From Coprinus comatus (Eukaryota; Basidiomycota; Agaricomycetes; Agaricales; Agaricaceae), in contig JAWPGT010000115.1 in NCBI GenBank assembly GCA_034638255.1, forward strand, positions 1 to 58,933: 58,933 nucleotides of DNA, given 5' to 3'. How positions within the stretch are numbered: the first letter of the stretch is position 1; every line of letters starts with the position of its first letter. A model generated the notes under the pieces. The model did not search any database, was not told the origin of the DNA, and saw nothing but the letters and a program-made list of their open reading frames with translations. Position numbers and translations under genes: made by a program. Positions 33,560 through 43,858 of this stretch are shown piece after piece.

Positions 33560-34120
33560 CTAAGCCTATAATAAAAGTAGCGATTATTTACATTTTGGGA
33601 AAAGACGGCCACAGAAGTACCGTTATCGTGCTTCTTTGGATATTCATCTATTTCGTTAGTCAAGTATGGAATCATTTCCTCGGGTCCTCCTAAAACTAGA
33701 TCCCACATATGCGTTGATTTCCTTAATTCTGTAAGACACGAGAGGATGTTTAAGTATCATCCCATTACGATGATCCCAGCCGGCACAAAATCACGTACTA
33801 TGATTAGGAGAAATGTATGCCATAGAGTTCCCCCCCACGCGCATCCATGTACGATACTGAAGTGTGTTTCTCAACATTGAAATCAACTGGTAGTCTTCTA
33901 AGTGGGCTGCAATATCATATCTTGTTTTTGAAGAGTACAAACTGTCGAGAAGGATACACATGTCGTTGGGCTTTGGTTAAGCGGAAAAAAAGAAGTAAGT
34001 TAGATGACACAAGCCAATGTCATAATGCCAAACTTACAGTACATTTCAAACGTTGTTCCACAGAAACATCCAGCACATCCAATGCGATAAGACGCGCTAA
34101 ATCACAATACGAATTGCCAT
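33560..34120 (-). CDS. Unrecognised protein, three short exons missed by simple ORF finding
   Basis: Minus-strand exons with fitting splice sites read LPYPNYDGNSYCDLARLIAL and on to VEQRLKC (about 34120-34037). Next comes PNDMCILLDSLYSSKTRYDI, continuing through LEDYQLISMLRNTLQYRTWM. A third reads RKSTHMWDLVLGGPEEMIPY and on to DNGTSVAVFSQN. A final piece ends at a stop near 33560. These may be 3' exons of the adjacent F-box gene (its last clear exon ends at about 34180) or a separate gene. No domain is recognised; the regular amino-acid composition and paired donors and acceptors are the only support. Confidence 0.35.
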
Positions 34121-34169
34121 CATAATTGGGATAGGGCAAGCCTAGCAAATGATTAGACTGTGACAAAAG

Positions 34170-35508
34170 TTAGTCGAAGAGGCCTCGCGAGATATCTAAG
34201 TACATTACCATGGTATTCAAACTTTGTTCGAAGTCCAGGCCCTGTAGGATGTAAAACCCCGGCAAGAAATAGTACTCCCAACTATTCCTCGGTTGAATGA
34301 TCATAGAGTTCAATGTTTTTGAGCGCGAAAAGACCACCTTTGAAATATCGCATGCAATCTTCATTTTTCCACGAGGATGAAGATAAAATATGACAAAATC
34401 CGACAGGTAAGGGATTAGTGGTTGTTCTTCTTCAGGCTTACAAATAAATAATTCCATTATATTCGATGTGATCGATCCATGGTAATAGATAGTCCAAGTT
34501 GTTTGAGATGGGGAGTAAGTTGTAGTAAATCGGAGAGTTGACTAGTATCAGTTGGACTGTCTGACGTATTGATGTGCAATCTCTTCAGAGAGCAATTTGA
34601 TCGAACGATAAGTTGCGTGAGTGCAGGTAGAATGTATAGGTACCCGTCAGTGTGGTTGCTATATAATTGAATCTCGATATCCTCTAGCGCTGGTAGAGAC
34701 AGTAAACCCAGGAATGATGTCATATCGGGTATGTTATATTGATCTCGTAGTTCCAGATGTCGAAGCCCAAAATGATCAAGTTTTGGGGAAGAGGGAAACA
34801 TCTTGATATTTCCATCCAAGATGAGTGTATGAAGGAGGGGGGAGGCCTGAAGTACATGGGGGATCGTCAAGATACACGCCACAGATGTTTCTCGGTAATT
34901 GGTGATACCGGACCACGGAATATGGGATATCATCGACCATTCCACAGCAGCTAACTCGTCAAAAATGTAGATATTTTGCAACCTTGGCGAAGATTTGAGG
35001 AAGGTTATAGTATATGCGTCTTCCCTCGCACGATAATTGTAGGTTACACCATCTTCTTGCTCGTAAGATTCGTAAATGGAGATGGAGATTGAAGTAAGGC
35101 CAGGGAATTGGATATCAGGGCCCCCGAGCCGTCTTTGAACATTGGTGAAGCTCGTTGACTGTATGGAGACATCCCCCCCCACCTATGGGAATGTGGCAAC
35201 AGCAAAGATATTATCTCGCTCAGGTCCATGTCATCATCCTCGTGGTATAGGTTGAAGGAGAATTGGAGAGTGAGGGGAGCATTTCCAGAACGTATGATGA
35301 GCTCTTGAACCATCATTTTCACTAATTCTGTGTCGTTATTAGCGTATTCGTTCAACGACGGTATATCATTCCAAAGCCAGGGCGTAGAAAACGAAATCTG
35401 CCTCCAAAGCTGGTTAACGTGTCCAAGGATCCATGGCGGACAATCGGGATTCTGGGAGTAATAATGAGTGAAGATTTCTTGCCAGAGCTCTGGAGGAATT
35501 GAGTCCAT
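34170..35508 (-). pseudogene. F-box/LRR-type protein with frameshifts
   Basis: The ATG at 35508 starts MDSIPPELWQEIFTHYYSQN, a clear F-box, followed by VNQLWRQISFSTPWLWNDIP, the conserved post-box helix with LW. The frame is lost at an eight-C run (35173-35180) and resumes in another frame with GPDIQFPGLTSISISIYESY and several leucine-rich units (LLHTLILDGN, FGLRHLELRD, LSLPALEDIEIQL). It breaks again near 34457, resuming as LIPYLSDFVIFYLHPRG. One homopolymer base would join the first two parts, so the first break may be a sequencing artefact; the second is less easily explained. As an intact protein it would be an SCF ubiquitin-ligase receptor candidate. Confidence 0.6.
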
Positions 35509-35985
35509 GTCAAGCGTTGGGCGAGGTGTTGAGATGTGGAGCGTGACCAGTGCGCGAGCCTGGTGTACCTGACATGTGACTTGAAGGTCAAGTTGACCAA
35601 TCACCAACCAAACACTGTAATTCTCAGAAATCTACAAACTGATACATAAACCAATAATCAAGGCCTCAGACTTTGCCAATAACTAATCAGTCAGATTGGC
35701 AGTATTACTTCCAGAACCGAATAATTATCGCATGCTGTTGGGGTACCTCAAGGCGTCTAGATAATTACTTGTTTTTTCATGGGTGAGTCTAAATAACTGG
35801 TGATTGTGGAAGTGGAAAGAGGTCCATAATTATAGGCTGATATGGTGGTCAAGGGTAGACCAATTTTTAAAGACCTAATCATAGTTTGGATAAGTTGTGA
35901 ATTTGAGACTGACAAAAATAGTTCGAAAGGATTCGAAATACTAATTATAAGTATGAGGCGATAAGTGTAAATAGGAATAAAAATG

Positions 35986-36277
35986 CTAAGGTTCGCGAAC
36001 GATTTGCCACAGCCTTTCGGCAAAGACACCATGTCCATCCTTAGAAAGATGTATATCATCCTCCCACATAGGCCACAGCGCCTCCACTTCAATATCTTCA
36101 ATGCTTCCTTCAGTACCAGAGTCGCCTTCTCCCTCAATACAGTCTCTCAGTCCGTACGACTCTGGGTCATCCAGAAGGTCGGAAATCAGTCTATATGATG
36201 ACACGACGTATATAGACGCCTTTGAGGTGCTGTTCGCAAATTCTTCCGCTTGTGAGAACAAGCTCGGTGCGTTCACT
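35986..36277 (-). pseudogene. C-terminal part of a second GDSL/SGNH-type esterase
   Basis: The frame encodes APSLFSQAEEFANSTSKASI then YVVSSYRLISDLLDDPESYG, the segment before the active-site Asp/His in CE16-like esterases, and ends WEDDIHLSKDGHGVFAERLW with an Asp-x-x-His (DDIH). Stops lie directly upstream in the same frame, so an intron acceptor at about 36278 is expected. No N-terminal half (signal peptide, GDS block) is visible between here and the plus-strand kinase gene, which leaves too little room. Probably a truncated duplicate of the 30 kb gene family. Confidence 0.5.
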
Positions 36278-36917
36278 CCAAATTATCTTCACTTTAGCAT
36301 CAAATATCAAAGGAAAGTGTACAGATAGCGGAGATGCGTACATAGACCTTCCGATCCACGCTGCAGCGCAGATATCCCTCAATAAATTGATACTGAAGAA
36401 GCTGTCGAGCGCCGTCGAGCGAGATCCATCTGTCGACCTTGCCGTATTTTTCTCCGACTTCAATAAATCATACCTACGAAACGTAAAATTGCAATACGTA
36501 AAGAGTACGGTTCGACCTCCAATACGTCGCAAAAAGGTGAGTCTGTACGGTTCATTCCTGAATGCCTCCACTACACCTGAGCTCTCGCAAAATGTTCCCT
36601 GACCATACCCATCGGAATGAAACTTTTCCCGAGAGGGCTCGGTTATTCCTGAGCCTGCAGCCTCAGCTCTTTTGTTTGGACATATACATTCCTCTTGACC
36701 TGCTGCTTTTCCCGCTCTGTCTCTTCTGAAGGACTGTTACCCCTGACGGATCTCGCCGCCACTCTCCTACAAAACTTCCCTAAAAAAGATCTTGGGGACC
36801 GGGGAAACTCTACTTCCCGACAGAGTAATTACCCCAAGACCAAGGTAAAAGACCTTGACAAAGTCAAAGACCTTCAAAGACCTTTTACAAGCTGTTTTAC
36901 TGACTGGAGATACATCT
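36278..36917. other. Unresolved region between esterase remnant and kinase
   Basis: Overlapping frames occur on both strands (36191-36571 minus, 36222-36602 plus), neither with a recognisable domain. Short AAGACCTT-type repeats at 36838-36890 fall in a likely intron of the downstream kinase gene. Confidence 0.3.
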
Positions 36918-37563
36918 TATGCAGTTCCTCACGAACCACTACCCAGCCGTCAAGTGTCCCAAACCCCTCGGATTCGTAGTTTTGGACGAAACCCGTTACC
37001 TCTTTATGTCACGCATTCCGGGATCGACTTTACATTCCCTATGGCCCTCATTGACGAACGAAGAGAAACAGTCTGTTTCGGAAGATATGGTTTCCGCAAT
37101 GAGTAGCCTCACCTGGACTCCAGGTACTCCACTCGGAACTATTAGTGAACCCCACATCGTTCAAGACACACGTACTTGCACTCGCATAGGCGGGCCTATA
37201 CATGATGAGGCTGCGTTTAATAACTTCCTCTTACGCGATCCTTTTCCAAAGATCTCATCATCGTATATGAAATGGCTGCGATCCCATCAAGTTCTTGACA
37301 GTCATAACATCGTCATGTCACATGGTGATCTCAATCCCTACAACCTCATATTGCAAAAGGATGGCAACGGTGCCATTATGATTTCTGTAATCATTGACTG
37401 GGAGCTTGGTGGTTGGTATCCAGAATACTGGGATGCAGTTAAGGCCGTGAATATTATGCATCCGAGTGACGACAGCGATTGGTGGTGTTGGCTACCGCCA
37501 ACCCTCAGTGGCTACACAAAAGAACTAGCTATCAATAGGATGATAGAAGCATGTACTAGGTAA
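36918..37563 (+). CDS. Aminoglycoside-phosphotransferase-fold (APH) kinase-like protein, 3' exon
   Basis: The open frame begins just after a probable acceptor at about 36909 with IHLMQFLTNHYPAVKCPKPLG. It continues with YLFMSRIPGSTLHSLWPSL, the catalytic loop HGDLNPYNL and the metal-binding IDWELGGWYPEYWDAVKA, then ends at 37563. HGDLxxxN and xxDWE are the Brenner-type motifs of the APH superfamily, which phosphorylates small molecules; fungal members are mostly uncharacterised. The N-lobe with the ATP lysine should lie in one or more exons between 36600 and 36840 (KKILGTGETLLP is one candidate) but I could not fix the joins. Confidence 0.75.
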
Positions 37564-38070
37564 TCTTTGTAGAAGAACAACTTCCGAATTCGGATTAGCT
37601 ATTCGACATAATTTCTCATCTTATACTTCTCAGAGGAATGTTGTGTCATCTATCTCACTGTATATCCAACTTGTCTTGGTCCTCTTGACGTTTGTATGTA
37701 TACATATCAACAGCCTTCTCTTTTGTTCTGACTGTGTTTAATATAGATATATATACTATTACCAACTACCACTGGAGTAATCAAACCATTTGAAATCATC
37801 ACAAAACGGAGATCCGTTCCCACTGTGCTTCACTCAAAAGGATCTTTTACCTATAAATATTCTCAATTCAACTTTCTTCCTTCTGTTGGAAGCAAACTGT
37901 GGATCCGGAACACTCCAATCGTGATTGTTTCAGACGTCACTAGGTCATTTATAGTTTCACAACATGACATTTAGCAGTACTTTCTCATCTCAATACATGT
38001 ATTCATTTAATGTACAGTCTATGCCATAAAATTAAGTATAATGAAAATAAAGACAAGAGAAAAAGATTAT
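37564..38070. other. Convergent intergenic region
   Basis: It lies between the 3' ends of the kinase (+) and the F-box gene (-). It is AT-rich with a short TA tract (37743-37758). No gene is seen. Confidence 0.4.
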
Positions 38071-39575
38071 CTAATGCTTCTTATCATAAGAAGCAACTTG
38101 TCGAAGATGAAATGGAGAACCAAACCCAAAGCCTCTTCTACTCGCCGATGAAAGACTAGGAGACAAAATGGTAGGAGAACTTGTAGAAAGATAAGAATGA
38201 TTAGGCTCATCCGTAATTTCATACTTGACATTAACCAACGGCCTAATCTTCTGAAATCGTTTCACTCCAGTCGAAACATGATTATCGACAATTGAAAGTG
38301 AACGTAAACGAGGAATAATTGAATCATCGATCGTATATTCCGTAGGCGTAGATCTATTTTGATTTCGATGAGGAAGTAAAATTTCCAATAGTTCATCGAC
38401 ATTGACATTCTTCACATGAAGTTCTTCCAAGAACCACATACGTCTAAAGCACCATTCCCATAATCCTTCCTCCCTATCTTTACATCTCTTAATCGAAACA
38501 CCACTCAAATCTAAAACTTTCAACCCACTTCCTTTCTTTCTCGATTCCCTTGGTAATCCATTCGTACCAACATTTGCCTTATAACCTTCGCAGTCTCTTC
38601 TGATGCATGAACCCTTCTACCATCCAAATCTTCCAATCGAAGTGTATTCAACTCAGGCATGATCAAAGCTGAAAGAAATTGGGGAATGTGATTTGATCGG
38701 ATGGAAATGTGGGTAAGATGTGGTAATGACAAAGGAGCAAACGGATCTTCTTCCTGTTCATCAACTTCAGGCTCAGTCATATCTTCTTCATGAACTTTAT
38801 GCGCGGAATTCGAATGTGGATCTAGGGAATCCGTAATTCTACCTTGAATCTCAAGATTGAGAAGTTGTGGTGTCGATCGCAGAATTCGAAGGATATGTGA
38901 CAGATGGATAGCTGATGAACGAACAGGATGAACGAGAGTTAGACTTTTCAAGTTTCTCAAGTCAATACAGGATGGTTCGGGTAAAGACGTGTTGGATAGG
39001 TTGAGATATTCGAGTTTTGGCAGCTTAGGTAATGTAAGCGATTGGAGGGGAGGGGTAGCTGTGGGTACGGGGGGCGAAAGTGCCGGGAGTGACAACGGAG
39101 GATGCCAGGTGTCTGATGGCTTGACTATAATGGACAAGCCCTTCAATGGAATATCTTCAGCCTCACAACAGAAAACGGTCGAAACGAATTCCTGCGCATC
39201 ACTCTCTGAAGAAGCCTGTAGTGTCAGCCATTCAGTGCGGGAAGAGAACGATCGGAGAATATGCGGCAATATCAGATGCGTCGAGTCCGTAGATGCCAGT
39301 GGGGGTCCAATGTTGATAGTTACGCGAACTGAGCACGACGCGGCACGACGGAACCAGATGAGAGCCTTGCGGGTACACGCAGCATCAGAATTGTCGACCA
39401 GTGAAAGATGTAGCTCCTTCCAGACTTGGGGTGTTGACGCTAGGACCTGATGAAACCGGTGAGACACGGTGGAAAGCACTGCCGGCGAGTCCGGATTGGA
39501 CGTGGTGCAATGAATGAGAATTTCGCCCAAGATTTCTGGAGGGAGCTGGGACACGAAGTCTGTTTTCTGTACCAT
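38071..39575 (-). CDS. F-box/LRR-type protein, one apparent frameshift
   Basis: Start at 39575 (MVQKTDF) or 39623. SQLPPEILGEILIHCTTSNP is a canonical F-box; TVSHRFHQVLASTPQVWKEL is the following helix. Leucine-rich units run through the body (LPKLPKLEYLNLS, LRNLKSLTLVHP, MPELNTLRLEDL), with an acidic loop (MTEPEVDEQEEDPFAP). The frame ends at 38520 as RKEVG. A different frame overlapping it continues directly with LKVLDLSGVSIKRC and FLEELHVKNVNVDELLEILL to 38071, so a single-base change in the A/G-rich stretch 38524-38542 separates two halves of one protein (about 520 aa). It is likely a substrate receptor for an SCF complex. Otherwise the least damaged of the four F-box loci here. Confidence 0.7.
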
Positions 39576-39623
39576 GGTTGTTGAGCAGAGTGTACGATAC
39601 GAGGTGAGAAAGTTCAACCCCAC

Positions 39624-40891
39624 GATCGTGACTCGATCGAGAAAGACTCAAAGGGAGCAGCTGTGAAGAATTTGTGGAGAAGGCAGTCCACTCATGCGAG
39701 GACCTTATTTATGTACATTGTTAATGGTGCGGTAAAACTTAATAGACCGACCTGGAACTTGAAGAATACAGTTCCAATGGTCCGCTAACGGCAAGCCCGG
39801 TAATCTCATGTGACAACAACACTAACCAATCAAAACGCCGATAACTAGCCGCCAAGCGCTCAATGCATCCTGGTTGGTCCTTTGTTTCAGTGACCCACCC
39901 AGCCCTCTTCACCAGTCAATAACCATCCCACCAATTCATGCTGCGTTAATCCAAAGAATGCTCGTGAAAATTACCCAATAATTCGCTAGGCATGTCGGCA
40001 CGCCACTTCGCGTGTTGCGGTGAATTATGAGGTATTAACCCGTGGTAAATATCTCTTCGAATTTTTGAAGAGACCAGTCTGGACCTCGCTCAGGATCCAA
40101 TTGGAATCGTCTCCGAGATCACTTTTTCTACTGGCTCTCCAACCCAAGTCAACTACGTGGATAACATATGATGATGTTGTTATATATACATAGCAACGGT
40201 GAAACAATGACCACAGAAAGCAACGATCTGCCCCGACTATTTCGGTTACAATTCCCTCAGCCTTCAAGCTCTTAACCAATCATAATGCATTCGTTCCCGC
40301 CCTTGCCATATGCTCCTTAACATATGCTCTCGCACGAGCGTCTCTTTTACTCTTCTGTCTTATTCAGTTAAGCTTGGGACATGTTACTTGTTTCTTGTGG
40401 GAATGCAATCACAGCAAACTATTATATTTTTAACTGCTCAAAAAACCCCTAACTTTTCAAGCTTCAAGCTCAAGCTCAACAAAGTGCTTCTTCTCCGAAG
40501 ACTTACTGACATCATTAAATACCTCCAGGATCCGACGCCCGGGACCATGATTGTTGATTTACCAGAACACACATTATCTGCTTCTAGTCCCCCCCAAATG
40601 CCATTATAACTCAATTCCCAGCAAAAATCACGCAAAATGATCTTCAAGTTCAATCTAGTTTAATCATACGATGATCGATTGATCAAATGATCAATGAGCG
40701 CTAACAACTATCGATAAAACGATATCGCAGTGATCACTCTTAATACTCATTGCTATAACATGCTAAATCCACGAGGCTTACTCCACGAAGTAAAACAACA
40801 ACGTCATGACTGAAGGGGCATTTTCTACCCTTTCTCTTCACTTGGTAACGATAACGAGAACCCATTCAGTTTGAAAATCGAAAAAAAAAAT
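39624..40891. other. Intergenic region
   Basis: No supported gene. A minus-strand frame at 40025-40279 has no domain. The CAAGCTTCAAGCTCAAGCTCAA block at 40458 is a short imperfect repeat. Confidence 0.35.
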
Positions 40892-42802
40892 ATGTCAAAG
40901 TACCTCCTTCAAAAAGCAAAACAACCCGAAAAGGATGATATAGTAATCGCGTAGGTTAAACGGTCTCAACTCTAAATGATTACTCATTTAGTTTTTTGTG
41001 GTGAAATAGGGTAATCGGTGATTGTGGTAGTGGGAAGAGCTCGGTAAGTAACATCAATTCTCTCTTCTACTACTAGTGATTCAGACAAACTTCAACAACT
41101 CACCCGGGGGTGGCAAATCATATTTAGTTCATCAACCAACTTCTAAAAAACACAAAATCAGAAAAAGCATATGTAGGACACAACTCATTAAGTCCAGCAA
41201 CTACCAGAATCCAGGACTACCAAATCAAACTCCAAGGACTTGGAGATGAGAAAGTGATATTACTCGATACTCCAGGTTTAGATTTTGTATTAGATTCTGC
41301 TAGTTTGGGTTCTAGCTTTGGAAAAGAAGAGTCGGTTTTTTCGTTGATTGGAGGTTGGATGTCAAATAATTATGGGTTAGTGCATTGATCCAACCTTTTT
41401 TTTCTAAAATAAAATATGAATATGACACGATATTCACAATAGGAGACAAAAAATGGACGGCATTATATTCCTCCAGTCAATCGCCAATCCATTAACAAAT
41501 AAAACTCTACGAGGAAGTACTCTAATCAACTTACACGAATCATTACTCGGTAAAGATCCTCATTCTGGAAGCAGAGTTATACTAGCTACCACAATGTGGA
41601 ACGAAGCATCAGTATCCCTTTCCGATGATAGTAGCTATGGTGACTCGAAAATTGAAGTGGCGAACGAGTTGAAGAATGATTATTGGAAGTTACTTGAAAT
41701 GAAGGGATCGACTGTGGTTGATTACGATAACACTCCAGAAAGCGCAGAGTATTACATTTGGAAAATTTTAGCTGTGAGTGTATAGACAATCTCCCAGACC
41801 GACTTAATTTTTCTCAACTGCCTGATATTCCACAATAGGCACAAACGAGAATAAAACATTTCCCCTTACAAGATCATCTAATAATCGCGTACGTACGCAG
41901 GCGATATGGACATCTTAGACTTATTATTGACTAACATTGAATTCTAGCGTTATCGGACCTTCTCCGGCTGGGAAATGTACAGTGAGTATGCGGATTACAA
42001 ACCGCTTCAATTTTCAATTCCCCTTGGGCTAAATTGTCCTAGTTCATCGAATCATTAATCGGCGAAAAAATACCACCACCAATAAGAAACGCTCGCAGCA
42101 TCACACCTTACAACCTCAAACTCAAAGAAGAGAATATAGTACTCCTCCATACACCAAACATCATTTTCGGATCCGTCGGTGTAGATTCCCCAAAACATAT
42201 CTTCAATCTCATCTCACAATGGCTTAATTTCCACTCCAGGTGAACTTCATATCCATGTATTCCAATCGCTCATAATAGTAACCTGTTGTAGAATGACCAA
42301 ACGATCAAATCTTACTCTGGACGGCATCATCGTTTTACATCCATTACATTCCAGTTTTGACGAAAATGTTCTTATGAAGCCATTTCACAAGTTATTAGGG
42401 GGTCAACGCCAATCTACCTACGACACAAACAGAGTTATATACCGACGTGTTGTGCTTGTGGGTTGTACTACGCTGGATACTGAAGACATGGAATCAGATT
42501 CAGATTCAGAGGAAGAACATTGGACGATTCTCAAAGCAGCCGGGGCATCTGTAAAGGACTTTGATGGAAGCATCAGCTCCGCTCGTGGCATCATTGACAT
42601 CGTCGTTGAGGATAGAAAAGTAGGAGATTCGATATACCAATATCGCAACATCATGAAGACACTCTCGGACCTAGTAAGTACGACCAATATGATAGGAATA
42701 AAGAGCTGATATATTTTCAAGAACACGAAAATGGAATCGCAACACCAAGAAGTCGTTGAAAAAATGCGACTTCTGGAAGTCATCGTAGGTTCCAGCACCT
42801 AA
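40892..42802 (+). CDS. Tandem G-domain protein: GTPase plus degenerate second G-domain
   Basis: Nine exons: 40892-40950, 41010-41043, 41128-41375, 41443-41773, 41839-41888, 41948-41981, 42043-42239, 42292-42673 and 42722-42802. They keep one frame (471 aa). The first half has P-loop VIGDCGSGKSS, switch-like SPATTRIQDY, G3 LLDTPGLD and ILATTMWNE at the G4 position. The second half repeats the plan but reads VIGPSPAGKCT (the P-loop Ser/Thr after Lys is Cys), LLHTPN instead of DTPG and VGCTTLD at G4. It therefore probably cannot hydrolyse GTP. Both P-loops lie on 34-base exons with the same phases as the gene at 10.5 kb, showing duplication with introns. Family: AIG1-like fungal G-domain proteins; role unknown. 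A second-half regulatory pseudo-GTPase is inference. Confidence 0.8.
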
Positions 42803-43024
42803 AAGACCCAACTGAGATCCAAAGACTGGATTTTCAAAAGAAATGGCTGCAACGAATGAACATTTTGGAGTATGCAATATGTATCATATGGCGTGAGAGT
42901 TGAATAAATGGGAGGGGTGTTCCAGGAAAAGATACCGCTTTTAATAATTTTTTTGGAGAAACACTATGTAGCGAATACAGTGCAATGCATGGCGAGGGAT
43001 AGAGACATAAAAAGCAGGTGACGT

Positions 43025-43629
43025 TTAGTCGAAGAGACCGAAGCCCTAGAGAAAGGAAAAGAAAAAACATTGTATCAGCATAACGCTCTCGGAATTGCAA
43101 TCTAATGTACATACCATGTCATCATCAGACTCCTCCTTCTCTTCCTCCTTCTTCTCCTCCTTGGGTGCCTCGGCAGCGGCACCTCCAGCAGGGGCACCTC
43201 CAGCGGGAGCAGCAGCAGCGGGAGCTCCTCCACCGGAGCCAACGTTGGACAAAAGCTCCTTCACGTTCTTTCCCTCGAGGGCCTTAGCGAGGAGCGAAGC
43301 CCAGATGGGTTCAAGTTCGACGTTGGCGGCGGATGTTAGGGCGAGGATCTTGTCAGCCTATTTGGAAAAAGCCAAAGTCAATTGATTTTTTGCAAGGATA
43401 CTGAAAAATGGAGTAAAACGTACGGTGATCTCGAGTCCATCATCAGCGAGGATGAGGGCAGCGTATGTGGCGGCAAGTTCTGAGGAGGCCTACAACGTTT
43501 CAATTCTGGTCAGCTCCGATTCATCATCCAAAGTGATTGCCCGCCATCCAGCCAAAAACCCTTGGAATTCGGCCAATAAAGCGCATAGACGTGTTGACGG
43601 TGGCATTGGGCAGTGCATTATCTTACCAT
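43025..43629 (-). CDS. 60S acidic ribosomal protein P1
   Basis: Exons read [20 protein letters not shown], then [20 protein letters not shown] and [20 protein letters not shown]. An Ala/Gly/Pro hinge follows, then the acidic tail [10 protein letters not shown] and, in the last exon, GFGLFD. This is the universal P-stalk signature; P1/P2 dimers on P0 recruit elongation-factor GTPases to the ribosome. About 110 aa, normal length. The first coding exon is only the start codon: ATG at 43627-43629 is followed directly by GTAAGA, and the next exon begins at 43489 with GCC. The final intron separates DDDM from GFGLFD. Multiple introns in a ribosomal protein gene are usual in basidiomycetes. Confidence 0.93.
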
Positions 43630-43858
43630 TTGTACGGACTGGATGCGAGAGACGGCGACGACGGGGAGATGTGGATCCTTGGTTGGGAGGCTTGTGTCGT
43701 TGAGAGCCTGATGGCTTCACGTCACGACATTGCCTTATTTGGAAGTGTAACATCACGTCACTCTATAGCTACCGAATCAACTTTGCTGCCGCCTGTCAAG
43801 CTTTAACTATATTTCCCAATAGTAATATTTCGATCCATCATCCTCAAAATATAGATAT

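Noticed and set aside
38989..39450. Plus-strand 153-residue frame
   Set aside because: Antisense to the F-box exon, with no domain of its own.
43095..43385. Plus-strand Ala/Pro-rich frame across the P1 gene
   Set aside because: Antisense shadow of the Ala/Gly hinge and acidic tail of ribosomal protein P1.
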